Source of the DNA: Mucilaginibacter sp. 44-25
GTDB lineage: Bacteria; Bacteroidota; Bacteroidia; Sphingobacteriales; Sphingobacteriaceae
DNA: 64,000 bases
Direction: 5' to 3'
NCBI GenBank assembly: GCA_001898335.1
Contig: MKTS01000009.1
Span: 620,001 to 684,000, forward strand
Position numbers and translations under genes: made by a program. Position 1 is the first letter of the stretch, and every line of letters begins with the position of its first letter. The notes below the pieces were generated by a model. That model searched no databases. It was not told where the DNA came from and was given only the letters and a program-made list of their open reading frames with translations. Shown piece by piece: positions 16,050-24,775 of this stretch.

Positions 16050-16592
16050 TTATTTATAAGGCGCATATGCCGCCGAAACATTTATCCTGATGGTTTCGGC
16101 GATATTGTGGAACACGAGTTTCGGGATCTCTACTTTATGGTCTTTACAGGCTACCATAAATTCGGAGGTAAGGCTTACAGCGCCTTTGCTTACCATTATT
16201 TTACCCGGAATAGTTCGGTTTTGCTTTACCCCATGTACCTCAAATAGGCCGGTAGCCGTTACCGGGTAGGTGCCATCTTTGCTTACATCGGGTATGGTAT
16301 TGAGCTTGCCTTTGAATGACGCCTGCGGATACTTGTCGCTCTCCAGGTAATTCTCATTAAAATGCTCCCGCATTAATGATTTTTCAAACTTGAACGAGCG
16401 GATGGGAACAGCAAACGCTACGTCGCCGGTAGTGGTGTTTAAAACCGAGGTGCCTTTATCAGAATGGGCGTCGATATCCTCAATAGGTGCCTTTGAATAC
16501 AGGCTTACCGCCGCGTTTTTACAGACATAGATTCCCTGCCCCGCCTGGTTAATCCCTAACCACGCGAGTAAAATTAAACCGATATATTTCAT
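16050..16592 (-). CDS. YceI family periplasmic protein
   Basis: A 180-residue exported protein (MKYIGLILLAWLGINQAGQG signal). It follows the YceI lipocalin-like pattern: VAFAVPIRSFKFEKSLMREH, FNENYLESDKYPQASFKGKL, VTATGLFEVHGVKQNRTIPG. Family members bind isoprenoid or amphiphilic ligands. Co-location with DUF5777 and Rieske genes is seen in other Bacteroidota. It sits 6 bp downstream of the sigma-linked membrane gene. Confidence 0.87.
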   Translation of the reverse strand: MKYIGLILLAWLGINQAGQGIYVCKNAAVSLYSKAPIEDIDAHSDKGTSVLNTTTGDVAFAVPIRSFKFEKSLMREHFNENYLESDKYPQASFKGKLNTIPDVSKDGTYPVTATGLFEVHGVKQNRTIPGKIMVSKGAVSLTSEFMVACKDHKVEIPKLVFHNIAETIRINVSAAYAPYK

Positions 16593-16598
16593 GTTTTA

Positions 16599-17909
16599 CT
16601 AAGGTGTTTTACCCGATAAGATATTCCATGTGACGCCCACGGCCACTCCTGCCGACCGTAGATTTACCTGCCCGTACCCTATGCCTGTTAACGGCAGTTT
16701 AAGATACGGCTGCACCCCTATGCCAAACCTCGGGCTTATCGCCCGCTGGTAAGTGGCATTTAAATTAAGCACGCCAAAGAGGTGGCGGTTCTGGTTCCTG
16801 ATGCTGTAAGTAGCCGGCCCCTGCACACTGTTAGGCGCATAAGTAAATGTGTAATCCTCGCGCAGCATAAAGTAGGACGACAGGCCTGTACCTATGCTGA
16901 ACTTATCGCGGTTTTTATGGTAAACCAGGTAACCCACATTAAGCGGTATATCTAAAACCGTACAGCTGGCACTTACCTGCGTGGGATTACTGCTGAATTG
17001 GTACGACGATGTATATTGCGAAAAAGATGACGTGTATGGCTTATCGGCATACACAGCGCCTGTGCTTATGCTCCATTTTGCCATATTAAGCGTAAACAGC
17101 AGCCCCGCGTTGGTACCCACACGGGTATTGTTAAAACCGCCTACCCCGTTTACATCTGGCGATGCCAGTACGCTTACCGCGAAGGTAGGCGCGTAACTAA
17201 CGGCGCTACCCACAGTTTTACGGGGCTTTAAATTATCGCCCATTACAGATACCAGCTCCCTGCCATTCTTATCCTTATTGATAATACTATCCGCGGTTTT
17301 AACGGCAGCCATTTGAATAATATGCGCGTTAACCACCGTATCAATAGGTGTGGTGGTAGCCGCCATTTGCTGCAATTGCGTGTCTGGCGGGGTGGTGTCT
17401 TTTGCCAATGTATTAGCTCCACCGTTAGCAGGCGCGGTATAATGTGGTATAACCATTTGCGGCGCTCCGGTAGTGGTACGGCCGCCCGTCCCTGCAGATA
17501 AGGTAAAGAACGAATTACTTTTACGGCCCATCTCTACTGCCCCCCTGGCACTGTTACCGGCCGAAAGCGTACTACTTTTGAGATCTTTCCTTTGCTGAGC
17601 GGGCGTGCCGTAATTACCGGAATTATCTTTTGGGTGTTCCTTTGTGGCAGCCACCTGTGTAGTAGTGTTATTAGTTTGCGTTTCAGGGGTATTGTTGTAC
17701 AGCAACCAGCCAATTACCAGCAGTAACATAGCTGCTACAGCGCTTATCAGGTAAATAATGCCACGGCCGGCTTTACGGCCCGGCTTTTTGCCATCCAACA
17801 TAGCTTCCAGTTGGTCCCAGTCATCCTCCCGGTACTGCGCGTTATCGCCGGGGTCGCTTAAACCGCGGCTAAACAACTTATCAATACTATCTTCTTTCTC
17901 CTCTTTCAT
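16599..17909 (-). CDS. ECF-linked membrane protein with barrel-like C-terminus
   Basis: A 436-residue protein in three parts. Residues 1-48 are cytoplasmic (DKLFSRGLSDPGD, EDDWDQLEAMLDGKKPGRK), resembling the sigma-binding end of anti-sigma proteins encoded beside ECF sigma factors. One membrane helix follows (about 50-69). After a long Thr/Asn/Ala-rich linker, residues 225-436 read as a porin-like beta domain (APTFAVSVLASPDV, GTNAGLLFTLNMAKWSISTG, RFGIGVQPYLKLPLTGIGYG). The start ATG overlaps the sigma stop by 4 bp. A role as the anti-sigma factor is inferred from position and the N-terminus. Confidence 0.7.
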   Translation of the reverse strand: MKEEKEDSIDKLFSRGLSDPGDNAQYREDDWDQLEAMLDGKKPGRKAGRGIIYLISAVAAMLLLVIGWLLYNNTPETQTNNTTTQVAATKEHPKDNSGNYGTPAQQRKDLKSSTLSAGNSARGAVEMGRKSNSFFTLSAGTGGRTTTGAPQMVIPHYTAPANGGANTLAKDTTPPDTQLQQMAATTTPIDTVVNAHIIQMAAVKTADSIINKDKNGRELVSVMGDNLKPRKTVGSAVSYAPTFAVSVLASPDVNGVGGFNNTRVGTNAGLLFTLNMAKWSISTGAVYADKPYTSSFSQYTSSYQFSSNPTQVSASCTVLDIPLNVGYLVYHKNRDKFSIGTGLSSYFMLREDYTFTYAPNSVQGPATYSIRNQNRHLFGVLNLNATYQRAISPRFGIGVQPYLKLPLTGIGYGQVNLRSAGVAVGVTWNILSGKTP

Positions 17910-18547
17910 TTTTTTCTTGCCTGGTTTATAAAGGATATAGAAAGGTTAGGGGTATGCGTAGGGTCTGTTGGTGTTATATTATAATTAGCCTGCTTGCTGA
18001 TGTAGCCCGGCACGCGCTCGCTCTCTAAAACCATTGCCTTTAACTTTTCGCGTGCCTTATGCAGGTTTGATTTGGAGGTACCGATACTGATGTTCAGCAT
18101 CTCGCCAATTTCTTCATGCGTGTAGCCCTCAATGGCAAAAAGGTTAAATATGGTACGGTACGCGCGTGGCAGCCTGCCGATCATGTCAAGCAGCTCATTG
18201 TATTTAATATTTTTATCTGCAAAATCGGTATCGTTTATATGCTCGGCTTTTTCCAGTTCATCGGTGTAAGCCGCTTTTAAATTAGAGCGGTAATAATCAA
18301 TACAGGTATTCACCATTATGCGCCCCAGCCAGGCCTTAAAAGGCTTTTCGCTATCATAGCGTTCCAGGTTTTTAAACACTTTAAAGAAACCCTGGTTCAT
18401 GATCTCCGAAGCCTCGTACCGGTTATTGGCATAACGCAGACATATCCCCATAGTAAAGCCATAGAAAGTTTTGTACAACAGTTTTTGACTCAACCTGTCG
18501 TTATTTAAACAGCCTTTAACCAGTTGTTGTAAATCTGCTTCGCCCAT
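17906..18547 (-). CDS. ECF RNA polymerase sigma factor
   Basis: A 213-residue sigma-70 family protein. Region 2 spans about residues 24-92 (NNRYEASEIMNQGFFKVFKN, KPFKAWLGRIMVNTCIDYYR), and region 4 about 122-172 (LPRAYRTIFNLFAIEGYTHE, EIGEMLNISIGTSKSNLHKA). A tail of about 40 residues follows. It heads an operon with the membrane-anchored barrel-like protein (4-bp overlap), YceI, DUF5777 and Rieske genes, so it probably directs transcription of its own envelope module in response to a signal sensed by that membrane protein. Confidence 0.92.
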   Translation of the reverse strand: MGEADLQQLVKGCLNNDRLSQKLLYKTFYGFTMGICLRYANNRYEASEIMNQGFFKVFKNLERYDSEKPFKAWLGRIMVNTCIDYYRSNLKAAYTDELEKAEHINDTDFADKNIKYNELLDMIGRLPRAYRTIFNLFAIEGYTHEEIGEMLNISIGTSKSNLHKAREKLKAMVLESERVPGYISKQANYNITPTDPTHTPNLSISFINQARKK

Positions 18548-18702
18548 AAGCGGGTATCAGTTTCCTATTAAATTATTACCTTATCTGCATACATCACGGC
18601 TATTACCGCGCAAAGGTTGCCCCGTTAACAAAAAAAATTGTTAATTATTGAGGTTAAGGCATATACGTTTTCTGTATCGCCTTAAAACACCGTAAAGCTA
18701 CA

Positions 18703-19611
18703 TTATTGGGCGGGTAGTTTATAATAATAGATGGGAGCATATACGCCTTCACTGGTGGTAAGGTAGCCCTCGCCATCGGCCGTAAACCCTATGGCCTCGC
18801 CCTGGCGTTCCAGTTTATATGGCAGTTCTTCGGGCTCACGTTGCAGGGTAACCCACAAGGGTTCGGTTCCACGGCGCTGCCAGTAGTAAACTTTCTCATA
18901 GCTGCGCACCAGGATCTGCTTTCCACCTGGCGATATATCGGCAGCAGTTATCCATTTAAAAGGTTTGAGCCCCGCGAAGAATAGCCGGGCCCGAAAAGTT
19001 AAGGTAACGGTATCACCGGCGGGTGGTACCAGCGGCGATGTATAAACCCGCACGCTATCGCCACGCTTGGTTATAATATAGATCAATTTATCCAGGGGGT
19101 CTATAGCCAGTGATTCGGCATCCCAGGCGCCGTCAGGATAGCGCAAATTAATTACTGCCGGTGTTGCCTCTGTTTTACCGGCATTTTGCCAATGCTTATT
19201 TTCCGCGAAGCGATAAATGGTAATGAATTTCCGGTTGGCCGAATTATCACCGATATCACCAAGATATACATAGCTTTTCCTTTTTACAGGACCGGGGCCA
19301 ACAGCGATATCTTCACAATCGCGCACGCCGAGCGGCTCTTTCGGGTCGCCCTTAAATTTTATTGTAGATTTGAGCTCCCCGCTTTCGGTAATAGCGAAAA
19401 AACGGCTGCTATCGCCGCTATCGTTATGCACATAGTACAAACCGGGATTCACGGCCGATGCCGCAATGCCCGATGTTTCGTCCATATCCCTGCTTTTAAG
19501 CGTGCCTACCTGTTGTATCTTCCCGTCAATAAAACGGTGTTTGGCAAAGGCAGCCACAAAAAACAAAGCCACTAATGGCACCACTATTTTAAGCGCGCGT
19601 TTCCTGACCAT
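18703..19611 (-). CDS. membrane-anchored propeller-like protein
   Basis: A 302-residue protein with an N-terminal signal anchor (LKIVVPLVALFFVAAFA). The rest repeats short beta blades: ETSGIAASAVNPGLYYVHND, DCEDIAVGPG, YVYLGDIGDNSANRKFITIY, AESLAIDPLDKLIYIITKRG, GEAIGFTADGEGYLTTSEG. The H-N-D-S-G and G-D-I-G-D-N motifs are shared by a family of secreted propellers of unknown role. The Asp-rich turns could bind calcium. It stands alone, with 155 bp to the sigma gene downstream. Confidence 0.7.
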   Translation of the reverse strand: MVRKRALKIVVPLVALFFVAAFAKHRFIDGKIQQVGTLKSRDMDETSGIAASAVNPGLYYVHNDSGDSSRFFAITESGELKSTIKFKGDPKEPLGVRDCEDIAVGPGPVKRKSYVYLGDIGDNSANRKFITIYRFAENKHWQNAGKTEATPAVINLRYPDGAWDAESLAIDPLDKLIYIITKRGDSVRVYTSPLVPPAGDTVTLTFRARLFFAGLKPFKWITAADISPGGKQILVRSYEKVYYWQRRGTEPLWVTLQREPEELPYKLERQGEAIGFTADGEGYLTTSEGVYAPIYYYKLPAQ

Positions 19612-19624
19612 AAGCTACTATAAC

Positions 19625-19654
19625 AAAAAACGGCCTAAATTATTTTAGGCCGTT
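19625..19654 (-). terminator. terminator of the desaturase gene
   Basis: The stem aacggcctaaa/tttaggccgtt (19629-19639 with 19644-19654, 4-nt loop) is followed on the minus strand by a T-run (A-run 19625-19630). It lies 15 bp after the desaturase stop. Confidence 0.8.
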
Positions 19655-19668
19655 CATATTTAGTTAAG

Positions 19669-20694
19669 TTAGTCAGCTGCTACAAAATGCTGTTTTTCGG
19701 TAACTACCATTTCAGCATCGGGCTTGGATACATCTTTAAGCGTAACTTTACCCCTTTCTTTGCGCAGTATGCGGTTAAATAATGATATTTCTTTATCAAA
19801 TAAAAATCTGAAGAAAAGCTTTGTCCATGATTGGTGCGCGTGCAGTGTATCATAATACTCCGGCGCGGTCCTTTTTATCTCCGGAAGTTTATTCCATGGA
19901 ATAGAAGGGAAATCGTGGTGCTCATTATGGAAACCTACATTAAAGGCCACCTTATTCAGGCCGCCATAATAGCTGTATGTCTCCTGCTCCTCGCCATGTG
20001 TAAGGTAATGCTCCTGTACCCAGCGTGCGCCAAGCGGATGCAAGCCCACTGAGAAAAAGAAACTGGCTACCAAAAAAGCTACAGCATGCCAGCCCATAAA
20101 GTACCATATAGCCACGTTAAAGGCCATTTGCACCACGAAGTTGATCACGATCCATTTATCGAACGGATTGATCTCGCGCAGGCGCGACAAACGGAATATC
20201 TGGAACAACGGGAAAAACAGCAGCCATACAGCCTTACCCAAAAATGAGTTATTGATGAGTTTAGCTTCCCAGCGGTTAGGCAGGTCAGCATCAAGTTCAT
20301 GTATACCCTGGAAAGAGTGGTGCTTGATATGATATTTTTCAAACGACATGGCCGTTGGTACTACCTGCGGCAGGTTAGAAAGTATGGCGGCCCACCTGTT
20401 GGCGTTACGGTTTTTAAACAGTAACTGGTGTGTACATTCGTGTATCATTACAAACAGGGCGTGGTCTGCAAAGGCCCCTAACAAGTAAGCGGCGCCAAAA
20501 ACCAGCCACCATGATTGGTCGCGAAGTAGCCAGGCTAATACGATCTGGAAAGAAACGATGCCTAAAATGGCCCATATGGTATTGGGGTTTTTACCGATGA
20601 GCGTACGCAGCTGCGGAAACTGCTTTAATATTTTTTTCGTTCGGATGCGATGCGGCTCGGACTCCTGCGAATAGATAAAATCTGTTTTCTTCAT
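19669..20694 (-). CDS. fatty-acid desaturase, dihydroceramide desaturase (DES1)-like
   Basis: A 341-residue membrane di-iron enzyme with three histidine boxes: HECTH (85-89), HIKHH (122-126), HNEHH (256-260). The C-terminal part reads SVGLHPLGARWVQEHYLTHG, ETYSYYGGLNKVAFNVGFHN and PEYYDTLHAHQSW. From memory, animal sphingolipid delta-4 desaturase (DEGS1) has the same string of motifs in the same order, including LHP, EHY, ETYSYYG-LN, FNVG-HNEHHDFP-IP and AEYYD-L. Even the N-terminus (PHRIRTKKILKQFPQL, then P-N-IW) follows it. Sphingobacteriaceae make sphingolipids, so a role in desaturating the long-chain base is plausible; another acyl lipid cannot be excluded. It is monocistronic and divergent from the TonB receptor gene. 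Confidence 0.85.
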   Translation of the reverse strand: MKKTDFIYSQESEPHRIRTKKILKQFPQLRTLIGKNPNTIWAILGIVSFQIVLAWLLRDQSWWLVFGAAYLLGAFADHALFVMIHECTHQLLFKNRNANRWAAILSNLPQVVPTAMSFEKYHIKHHSFQGIHELDADLPNRWEAKLINNSFLGKAVWLLFFPLFQIFRLSRLREINPFDKWIVINFVVQMAFNVAIWYFMGWHAVAFLVASFFFSVGLHPLGARWVQEHYLTHGEEQETYSYYGGLNKVAFNVGFHNEHHDFPSIPWNKLPEIKRTAPEYYDTLHAHQSWTKLFFRFLFDKEISLFNRILRKERGKVTLKDVSKPDAEMVVTEKQHFVAAD

Positions 20695-20985
20695 ATTAGG
20701 GATAAAACTGTGAAGATAATAATAACTTATTATAAATATCTTCTTAACGTAATTTTTTTATAAAAAAGCGGTTGAAAAACTCGTTTTGAATGGTTTAATT
20801 TTAATATTAACGAAACTATTGAGGATATATTTGAAAATTTTTTAAACAACCAAATAAACAAACACCCTTTCAAGCTTAATATTATTTCTCTAATAAGATT
20901 TCTCTAACGTCTGTAACAATTCCGAAACCTCTACCGTTATACGGACTTTTCTTGCGAATATTGCGCCCTCTATTATAAGCCAGCC
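20695..20985. other. divergent promoter region between desaturase and TonB receptor
   Basis: 291 bp, markedly AT-rich, with no open reading frame of note. It must contain the promoters of both divergent genes. I see no unambiguous TAnnTTTG box and no clear palindrome. Confidence 0.4.
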
Positions 20986-23487
20986 ATGTACAAAATATTA
21001 CTGTTCATATTTATTTCATTCACCACTGTACATCTTTACGCCCAAAACGGCGGCAAGGGCAAAATAACCGGCAAAGTAATTGACGCGGTAACCAAGCAAC
21101 CTGTTGATTATGCCACCATATCCATATTTAAACAAGGTAGCGACAGCCCGTTTAACGGCATGAGTACCGATGAAAAAGGAAACTTCAGCATTGCCGGCAT
21201 AGCACCGGGCGACTACCGCGTAACCGCCGACTTTATAGGCTACAAAAAGTTTGTAATAGCACATGTAATAGTTAAAGATGGCGGCGCAGCCGACGTAGGC
21301 ACCATAAATTTAGAGCCTAACCAGAACCAGCTTAAAGGCGTAAACATTGTGGCCAAAGCGCCCATTGTTGAGAACCGGATTGATAAGATGGTATATAACG
21401 CGCAAAACGACCTTACCTCGCAGAGCGGAGCGGCTATTGATGTGCTGCGCAAAGTACCACAGGTAACGGTTGATATTGATGGCAACGTGGAGTTACAGGG
21501 CAATGCCAACATCCGCTTCCTCATTAATGGTAAGCCGAGCAGTATTTTCGGCGCCAGCCTGGCCGACGCGCTGCAGGCTATACCTGCTAACCAGATCAAA
21601 AATATTGAGGTAATTACCAGCCCCGGCGCCAAGTACGATGCCGCGGGAACAGGTGGTATCATTAACATCGTTCTAAAAGACAGTAAAGTATCGGGCGTGA
21701 ATGGCAGCATAAACCTTACCGCAGGTACCCGCCAGGAAAACGGCTCATTTAACCTCAATGCCCGCAAGGGTAACTTTGGGGTGAACGCCTTTTTTAGCGG
21801 GCGGGCGCAACTCAACACCACCGCCTTAAACACTAACGACCGTACCACTACCCTGCCCAACGGCGACATGACGCACCTGCTGCAAACAGGCAGCGCCGAT
21901 ACCAAACGCAGCGGCTACCAATCGGGCCTGAGCTTTAACTGGAGCATCACGCCAAAAGATGATCTGACCGCCAGCATCGGGTTTGACCATTTTGGCAATA
22001 ACAGCAGCGGCCTTACCAACCAGGAGCAATCGCTCATGAGCGGTGCTACGGGCAATATCGTATCGGATATTTTGAGCCTGCGCAACTCATCGAGCAAGTT
22101 TAGCGCTAACTCGGTTGATTACAGTTTAGATTATAAAAAACGTTTTAGCAAGGAGGGGCAGGAATTGGATGTATTGTTTACCAGCAGTAACGGTAAAAAC
22201 ACCAACAGCTATACCCAGGAACTGGATTACCTTAACCTGAACAGCCCCGCTACCGGCGCGCGTGGCAACAACCCCGGTAACGACAGGCAGATCAACATAT
22301 CTATTGATTATACCCACCCCGTAACCAAAACTTTTAATATAGAAACCGGCGCCAAGGCCATCATTGAAAAATTAACCAACGTAACCAATACCGATAGCCT
22401 GCTGGCCGATGGCAGCTATGTGAACAATGCAGGCCAAAGCTTCGCGTTTAATTATAAACGCAATATTTACGCGGTGTACGCGGCGGCATCTACCTCGCTG
22501 TTCAAGAACTTTTTGGATGTGAAGGTGGGCCTGCGCAACGAGTACACCAAAACCTCCGCCGATTTCCCCGGAACGGTTATCCCTGATTATAATACCCTGG
22601 CCCCATCGGCAGTGGTTTCGCACAAACTCAATGCTTTGGAAACCATTAAGCTGAGCTACTCTTTCCGTATTGAGCGGCCCGAATACCAGGATGTGAACCC
22701 GTTCTTTAACATCAGCGACCCTAACAACATCAGCACGGGTAACCCCAACCTTAAACCGGAGAAAAGCAATGCCTTTGAACTGGCCTACAGCCGATCGTTT
22801 GATAGCGGCGCCAATTTTAACATCGGCGGCTTTTACCGCCACAATATAGACGACCTCTCACAGTTCACCACGCCTTACGCCGTGCTGGATGTAAATGGCC
22901 GCGAGTATACCAACGTGTTGCTTACCCAGCGCAGTAACCTGGGCACGCAAACCTCCATCGGCAGCAACATCTTCGCATCGGTACCGGTGACTAAGAAGCT
23001 TAACCTGCGTACCAATATTTTCCTGATACACCGCGAGAACAACGTGGTTGACCCTAATAACGACCAGAACAACCTGGATGTTAAAGCTTTCCAATACAGG
23101 CTTAACCTGAATACCAGCTACCAGTTCGGTAATAATTTTATGGCCGAGGCTTTTGTGAACTACAATTCATCTACCCGTACCTTGCAGGGTAACCGCCCCA
23201 AATTTTTCTTTTACAATTTTGCTGTGCGCAAACAGTTCTGGAACAAGAATGCCAGCATAGGCCTGGCGGCTACCAACCCTTTCAGCAATTATATTAACCA
23301 GTACTCTACCACCAAGGGGCCAACGTTTAACCAGTCGAGCCTGAGGCAGTTGCCTTTCCAGTCGTTCGGTATTACACTGAGCTATAAGTTTGGTAAGCTG
23401 GAATTCGCGAAGGATAAAAACAAGGAAGACCGCGATAACGGCGGCGACCAACTACAGCACGACCCGGGCGCGGGCGGCGGCAGGTAA
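20986..23487 (+). CDS. TonB-dependent receptor / outer-membrane beta-barrel family
   Basis: An 833-residue exported protein (MYKILLFIFISFTTVHLYAQ signal). It has a carboxypeptidase-regulatory-like domain (about 26-112, GKVIDAVTKQPVDYATISIF), a plug-like domain (about 130-225, with VLRKVPQVTVDIDGNVELQG and SPGAKYDAAGTGGIINIVLK) and a long barrel. The plug style and the C-terminal strand SFGITLSYKFGKLEF, followed by a charged tail ending GGGR, match the outer-membrane barrel family in which TonB dependence is less certain. The ligand is unknown. The gene converges on the GH26 gene with no gap. No SusD gene is present. Confidence 0.88.
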   Translation: MYKILLFIFISFTTVHLYAQNGGKGKITGKVIDAVTKQPVDYATISIFKQGSDSPFNGMSTDEKGNFSIAGIAPGDYRVTADFIGYKKFVIAHVIVKDGGAADVGTINLEPNQNQLKGVNIVAKAPIVENRIDKMVYNAQNDLTSQSGAAIDVLRKVPQVTVDIDGNVELQGNANIRFLINGKPSSIFGASLADALQAIPANQIKNIEVITSPGAKYDAAGTGGIINIVLKDSKVSGVNGSINLTAGTRQENGSFNLNARKGNFGVNAFFSGRAQLNTTALNTNDRTTTLPNGDMTHLLQTGSADTKRSGYQSGLSFNWSITPKDDLTASIGFDHFGNNSSGLTNQEQSLMSGATGNIVSDILSLRNSSSKFSANSVDYSLDYKKRFSKEGQELDVLFTSSNGKNTNSYTQELDYLNLNSPATGARGNNPGNDRQINISIDYTHPVTKTFNIETGAKAIIEKLTNVTNTDSLLADGSYVNNAGQSFAFNYKRNIYAVYAAASTSLFKNFLDVKVGLRNEYTKTSADFPGTVIPDYNTLAPSAVVSHKLNALETIKLSYSFRIERPEYQDVNPFFNISDPNNISTGNPNLKPEKSNAFELAYSRSFDSGANFNIGGFYRHNIDDLSQFTTPYAVLDVNGREYTNVLLTQRSNLGTQTSIGSNIFASVPVTKKLNLRTNIFLIHRENNVVDPNNDQNNLDVKAFQYRLNLNTSYQFGNNFMAEAFVNYNSSTRTLQGNRPKFFFYNFAVRKQFWNKNASIGLAATNPFSNYINQYSTTKGPTFNQSSLRQLPFQSFGITLSYKFGKLEFAKDKNKEDRDNGGDQLQHDPGAGGGR

Positions 23488-24615
23488 CTATTTACGCAAC
23501 ACATACCGCCCGTAAACGCCCAGCGGCGCCAAACGGTTCTCGAAGATAACGGCACCACTGTTAAAGAACCGCACGAAATCGGCCTCGCTTACCTGGCCGG
23601 GGTAGGGCACATAGTAATGATCGGGCCGGCCATTGCGCCAGGCCATTACGTATGAGGCTTTATGCCGTTGAAGTATGGGCAGCAGAACGGTGGTCCACCA
23701 GTTGGCCTGTGGTATTTGTTCGTAGCCGGTTTCCGGCAGGCAGGCCAGCTTATGCTCGCGGGCGGCAATAGTATCTATAATGGCCAGCCTTTTATCCAGG
23801 TTGCGTTTATAATCATCCACATTTTTGTAGCAGTAATTATCAAAGCCCAAAAAATCTACATAGGCGCTGCCGGGGTAGCGCTGCATAAACTCGGCCTCGG
23901 AGTTAAAGTCGGCCTCGGAGAATACCACGAGCAGTTGGTGCAGCTTTTTGGTTTGCCGCAGGTAATCAATAGTAAAGCGCCATAGTTGCTTAAACTCATC
24001 GGGCGCGCAGGTGTTGGCGCCCCACCAGAACCAGTTACCCGTAAGCTCGTGAAACGGACGGAAGAGGATAGGTATCAGCTCGCCATCATCGCCCCGCAGT
24101 TCGTTAAGGTAGGCGGCGGCCTTGTCCAGCCATTGCAAGTATGTAGCATGCGCCGTGCCGCCGGGTAGCAGCTCTTTCACCGTGCGCATACTGGTATCCC
24201 AGGCGGTTTTACCGTTGGCGGGGTTATCCATATGCCAGCAGAAAGTATTGATGCCGCCCCGCCTGTAGGCTTCCTTAACCAGTTGCTTTTGGTATTTGAA
24301 GGGGATGCCGTTGATATCCCTGATGCTGTCGTGCTCAATTTTGGCCAGGTCCCAGCCGTACAGGGCCGGGTAGCTGCCGGTAACACTCTTCACGTCCGAC
24401 TGCTCCTTAACAAAGCACCAGCCCACGCCATAGGCCGTATCATCATGATGGCCAAAGATGGTGCCCGCCCCTACCAAGCGCTGCATACTGTAATACAACT
24501 GCCGCGTTTGGTTAGTGGCCTGCCCGTCGGAAGGGTTGTATAACTGGGCAGTGGCGGGTAGGGTGAAAGCCACGAGTAACAAGCAGAAAATATTAAAGGT
24601 TAGCGGGCGGAGCAT
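23488..24615 (-). CDS. glycoside hydrolase family 26 (beta-mannanase-like)
   Basis: A 375-residue exported hydrolase (signal MLRPLTFNIFCLLLVAFTLP, cleavage near ATA-Q). The acid/base Glu190 sits in ILFRPFHELTGNWFWWG and the nucleophile is probably Glu295 in ACLPETGYE, both classic GH26 motifs. FGHHDDTAYGVGW near residue 55 and CWHMDNP near 126 are further active-site signatures. It probably cleaves beta-1,4-mannan or a related beta-glycan in the periplasm or at the surface. The stop codon abuts that of the TonB receptor on the other strand. There is no obvious operon partner. Confidence 0.9.
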   Translation of the reverse strand: MLRPLTFNIFCLLLVAFTLPATAQLYNPSDGQATNQTRQLYYSMQRLVGAGTIFGHHDDTAYGVGWCFVKEQSDVKSVTGSYPALYGWDLAKIEHDSIRDINGIPFKYQKQLVKEAYRRGGINTFCWHMDNPANGKTAWDTSMRTVKELLPGGTAHATYLQWLDKAAAYLNELRGDDGELIPILFRPFHELTGNWFWWGANTCAPDEFKQLWRFTIDYLRQTKKLHQLLVVFSEADFNSEAEFMQRYPGSAYVDFLGFDNYCYKNVDDYKRNLDKRLAIIDTIAAREHKLACLPETGYEQIPQANWWTTVLLPILQRHKASYVMAWRNGRPDHYYVPYPGQVSEADFVRFFNSGAVIFENRLAPLGVYGRYVLRK

Positions 24616-24707
24616 GTGAATGGATTGTTAAACTAAGATAAGGGTTTTGGGAAGAATGAATCTTTCGATTAAGTAAAAAGCTGATCTGGTTAAGTTAAAG
24701 TTAATTG

Positions 24708-24723
24708 AAAATCACGTGATTTT
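24708..24723. promoter_or_regulatory. perfect 16-bp palindrome upstream of the ParB-like gene
   Basis: The sequence aaaatcacgtgatttt is its own reverse complement and lies 52 bp before the ATG at 24776, where an operator would be expected. Its central eight bases TCACGTGA equal the centre of the bacterial parS consensus (TGTTTCACGTGAAACA), while the outer arms differ. A link to the ParB-like product of the next gene is an inference. Confidence 0.5.
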
Positions 24724-24775
24724 ACGGTAGGAAATATTAAATTTAGTTTGCAACTTAGATTAAACCTAATTTAGA

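Noticed and set aside
20986-24615. TonB receptor plus GH26 as a polysaccharide utilisation locus
   Set aside because: No SusD-type partner or regulator is present and the two genes are convergent, not co-transcribed.
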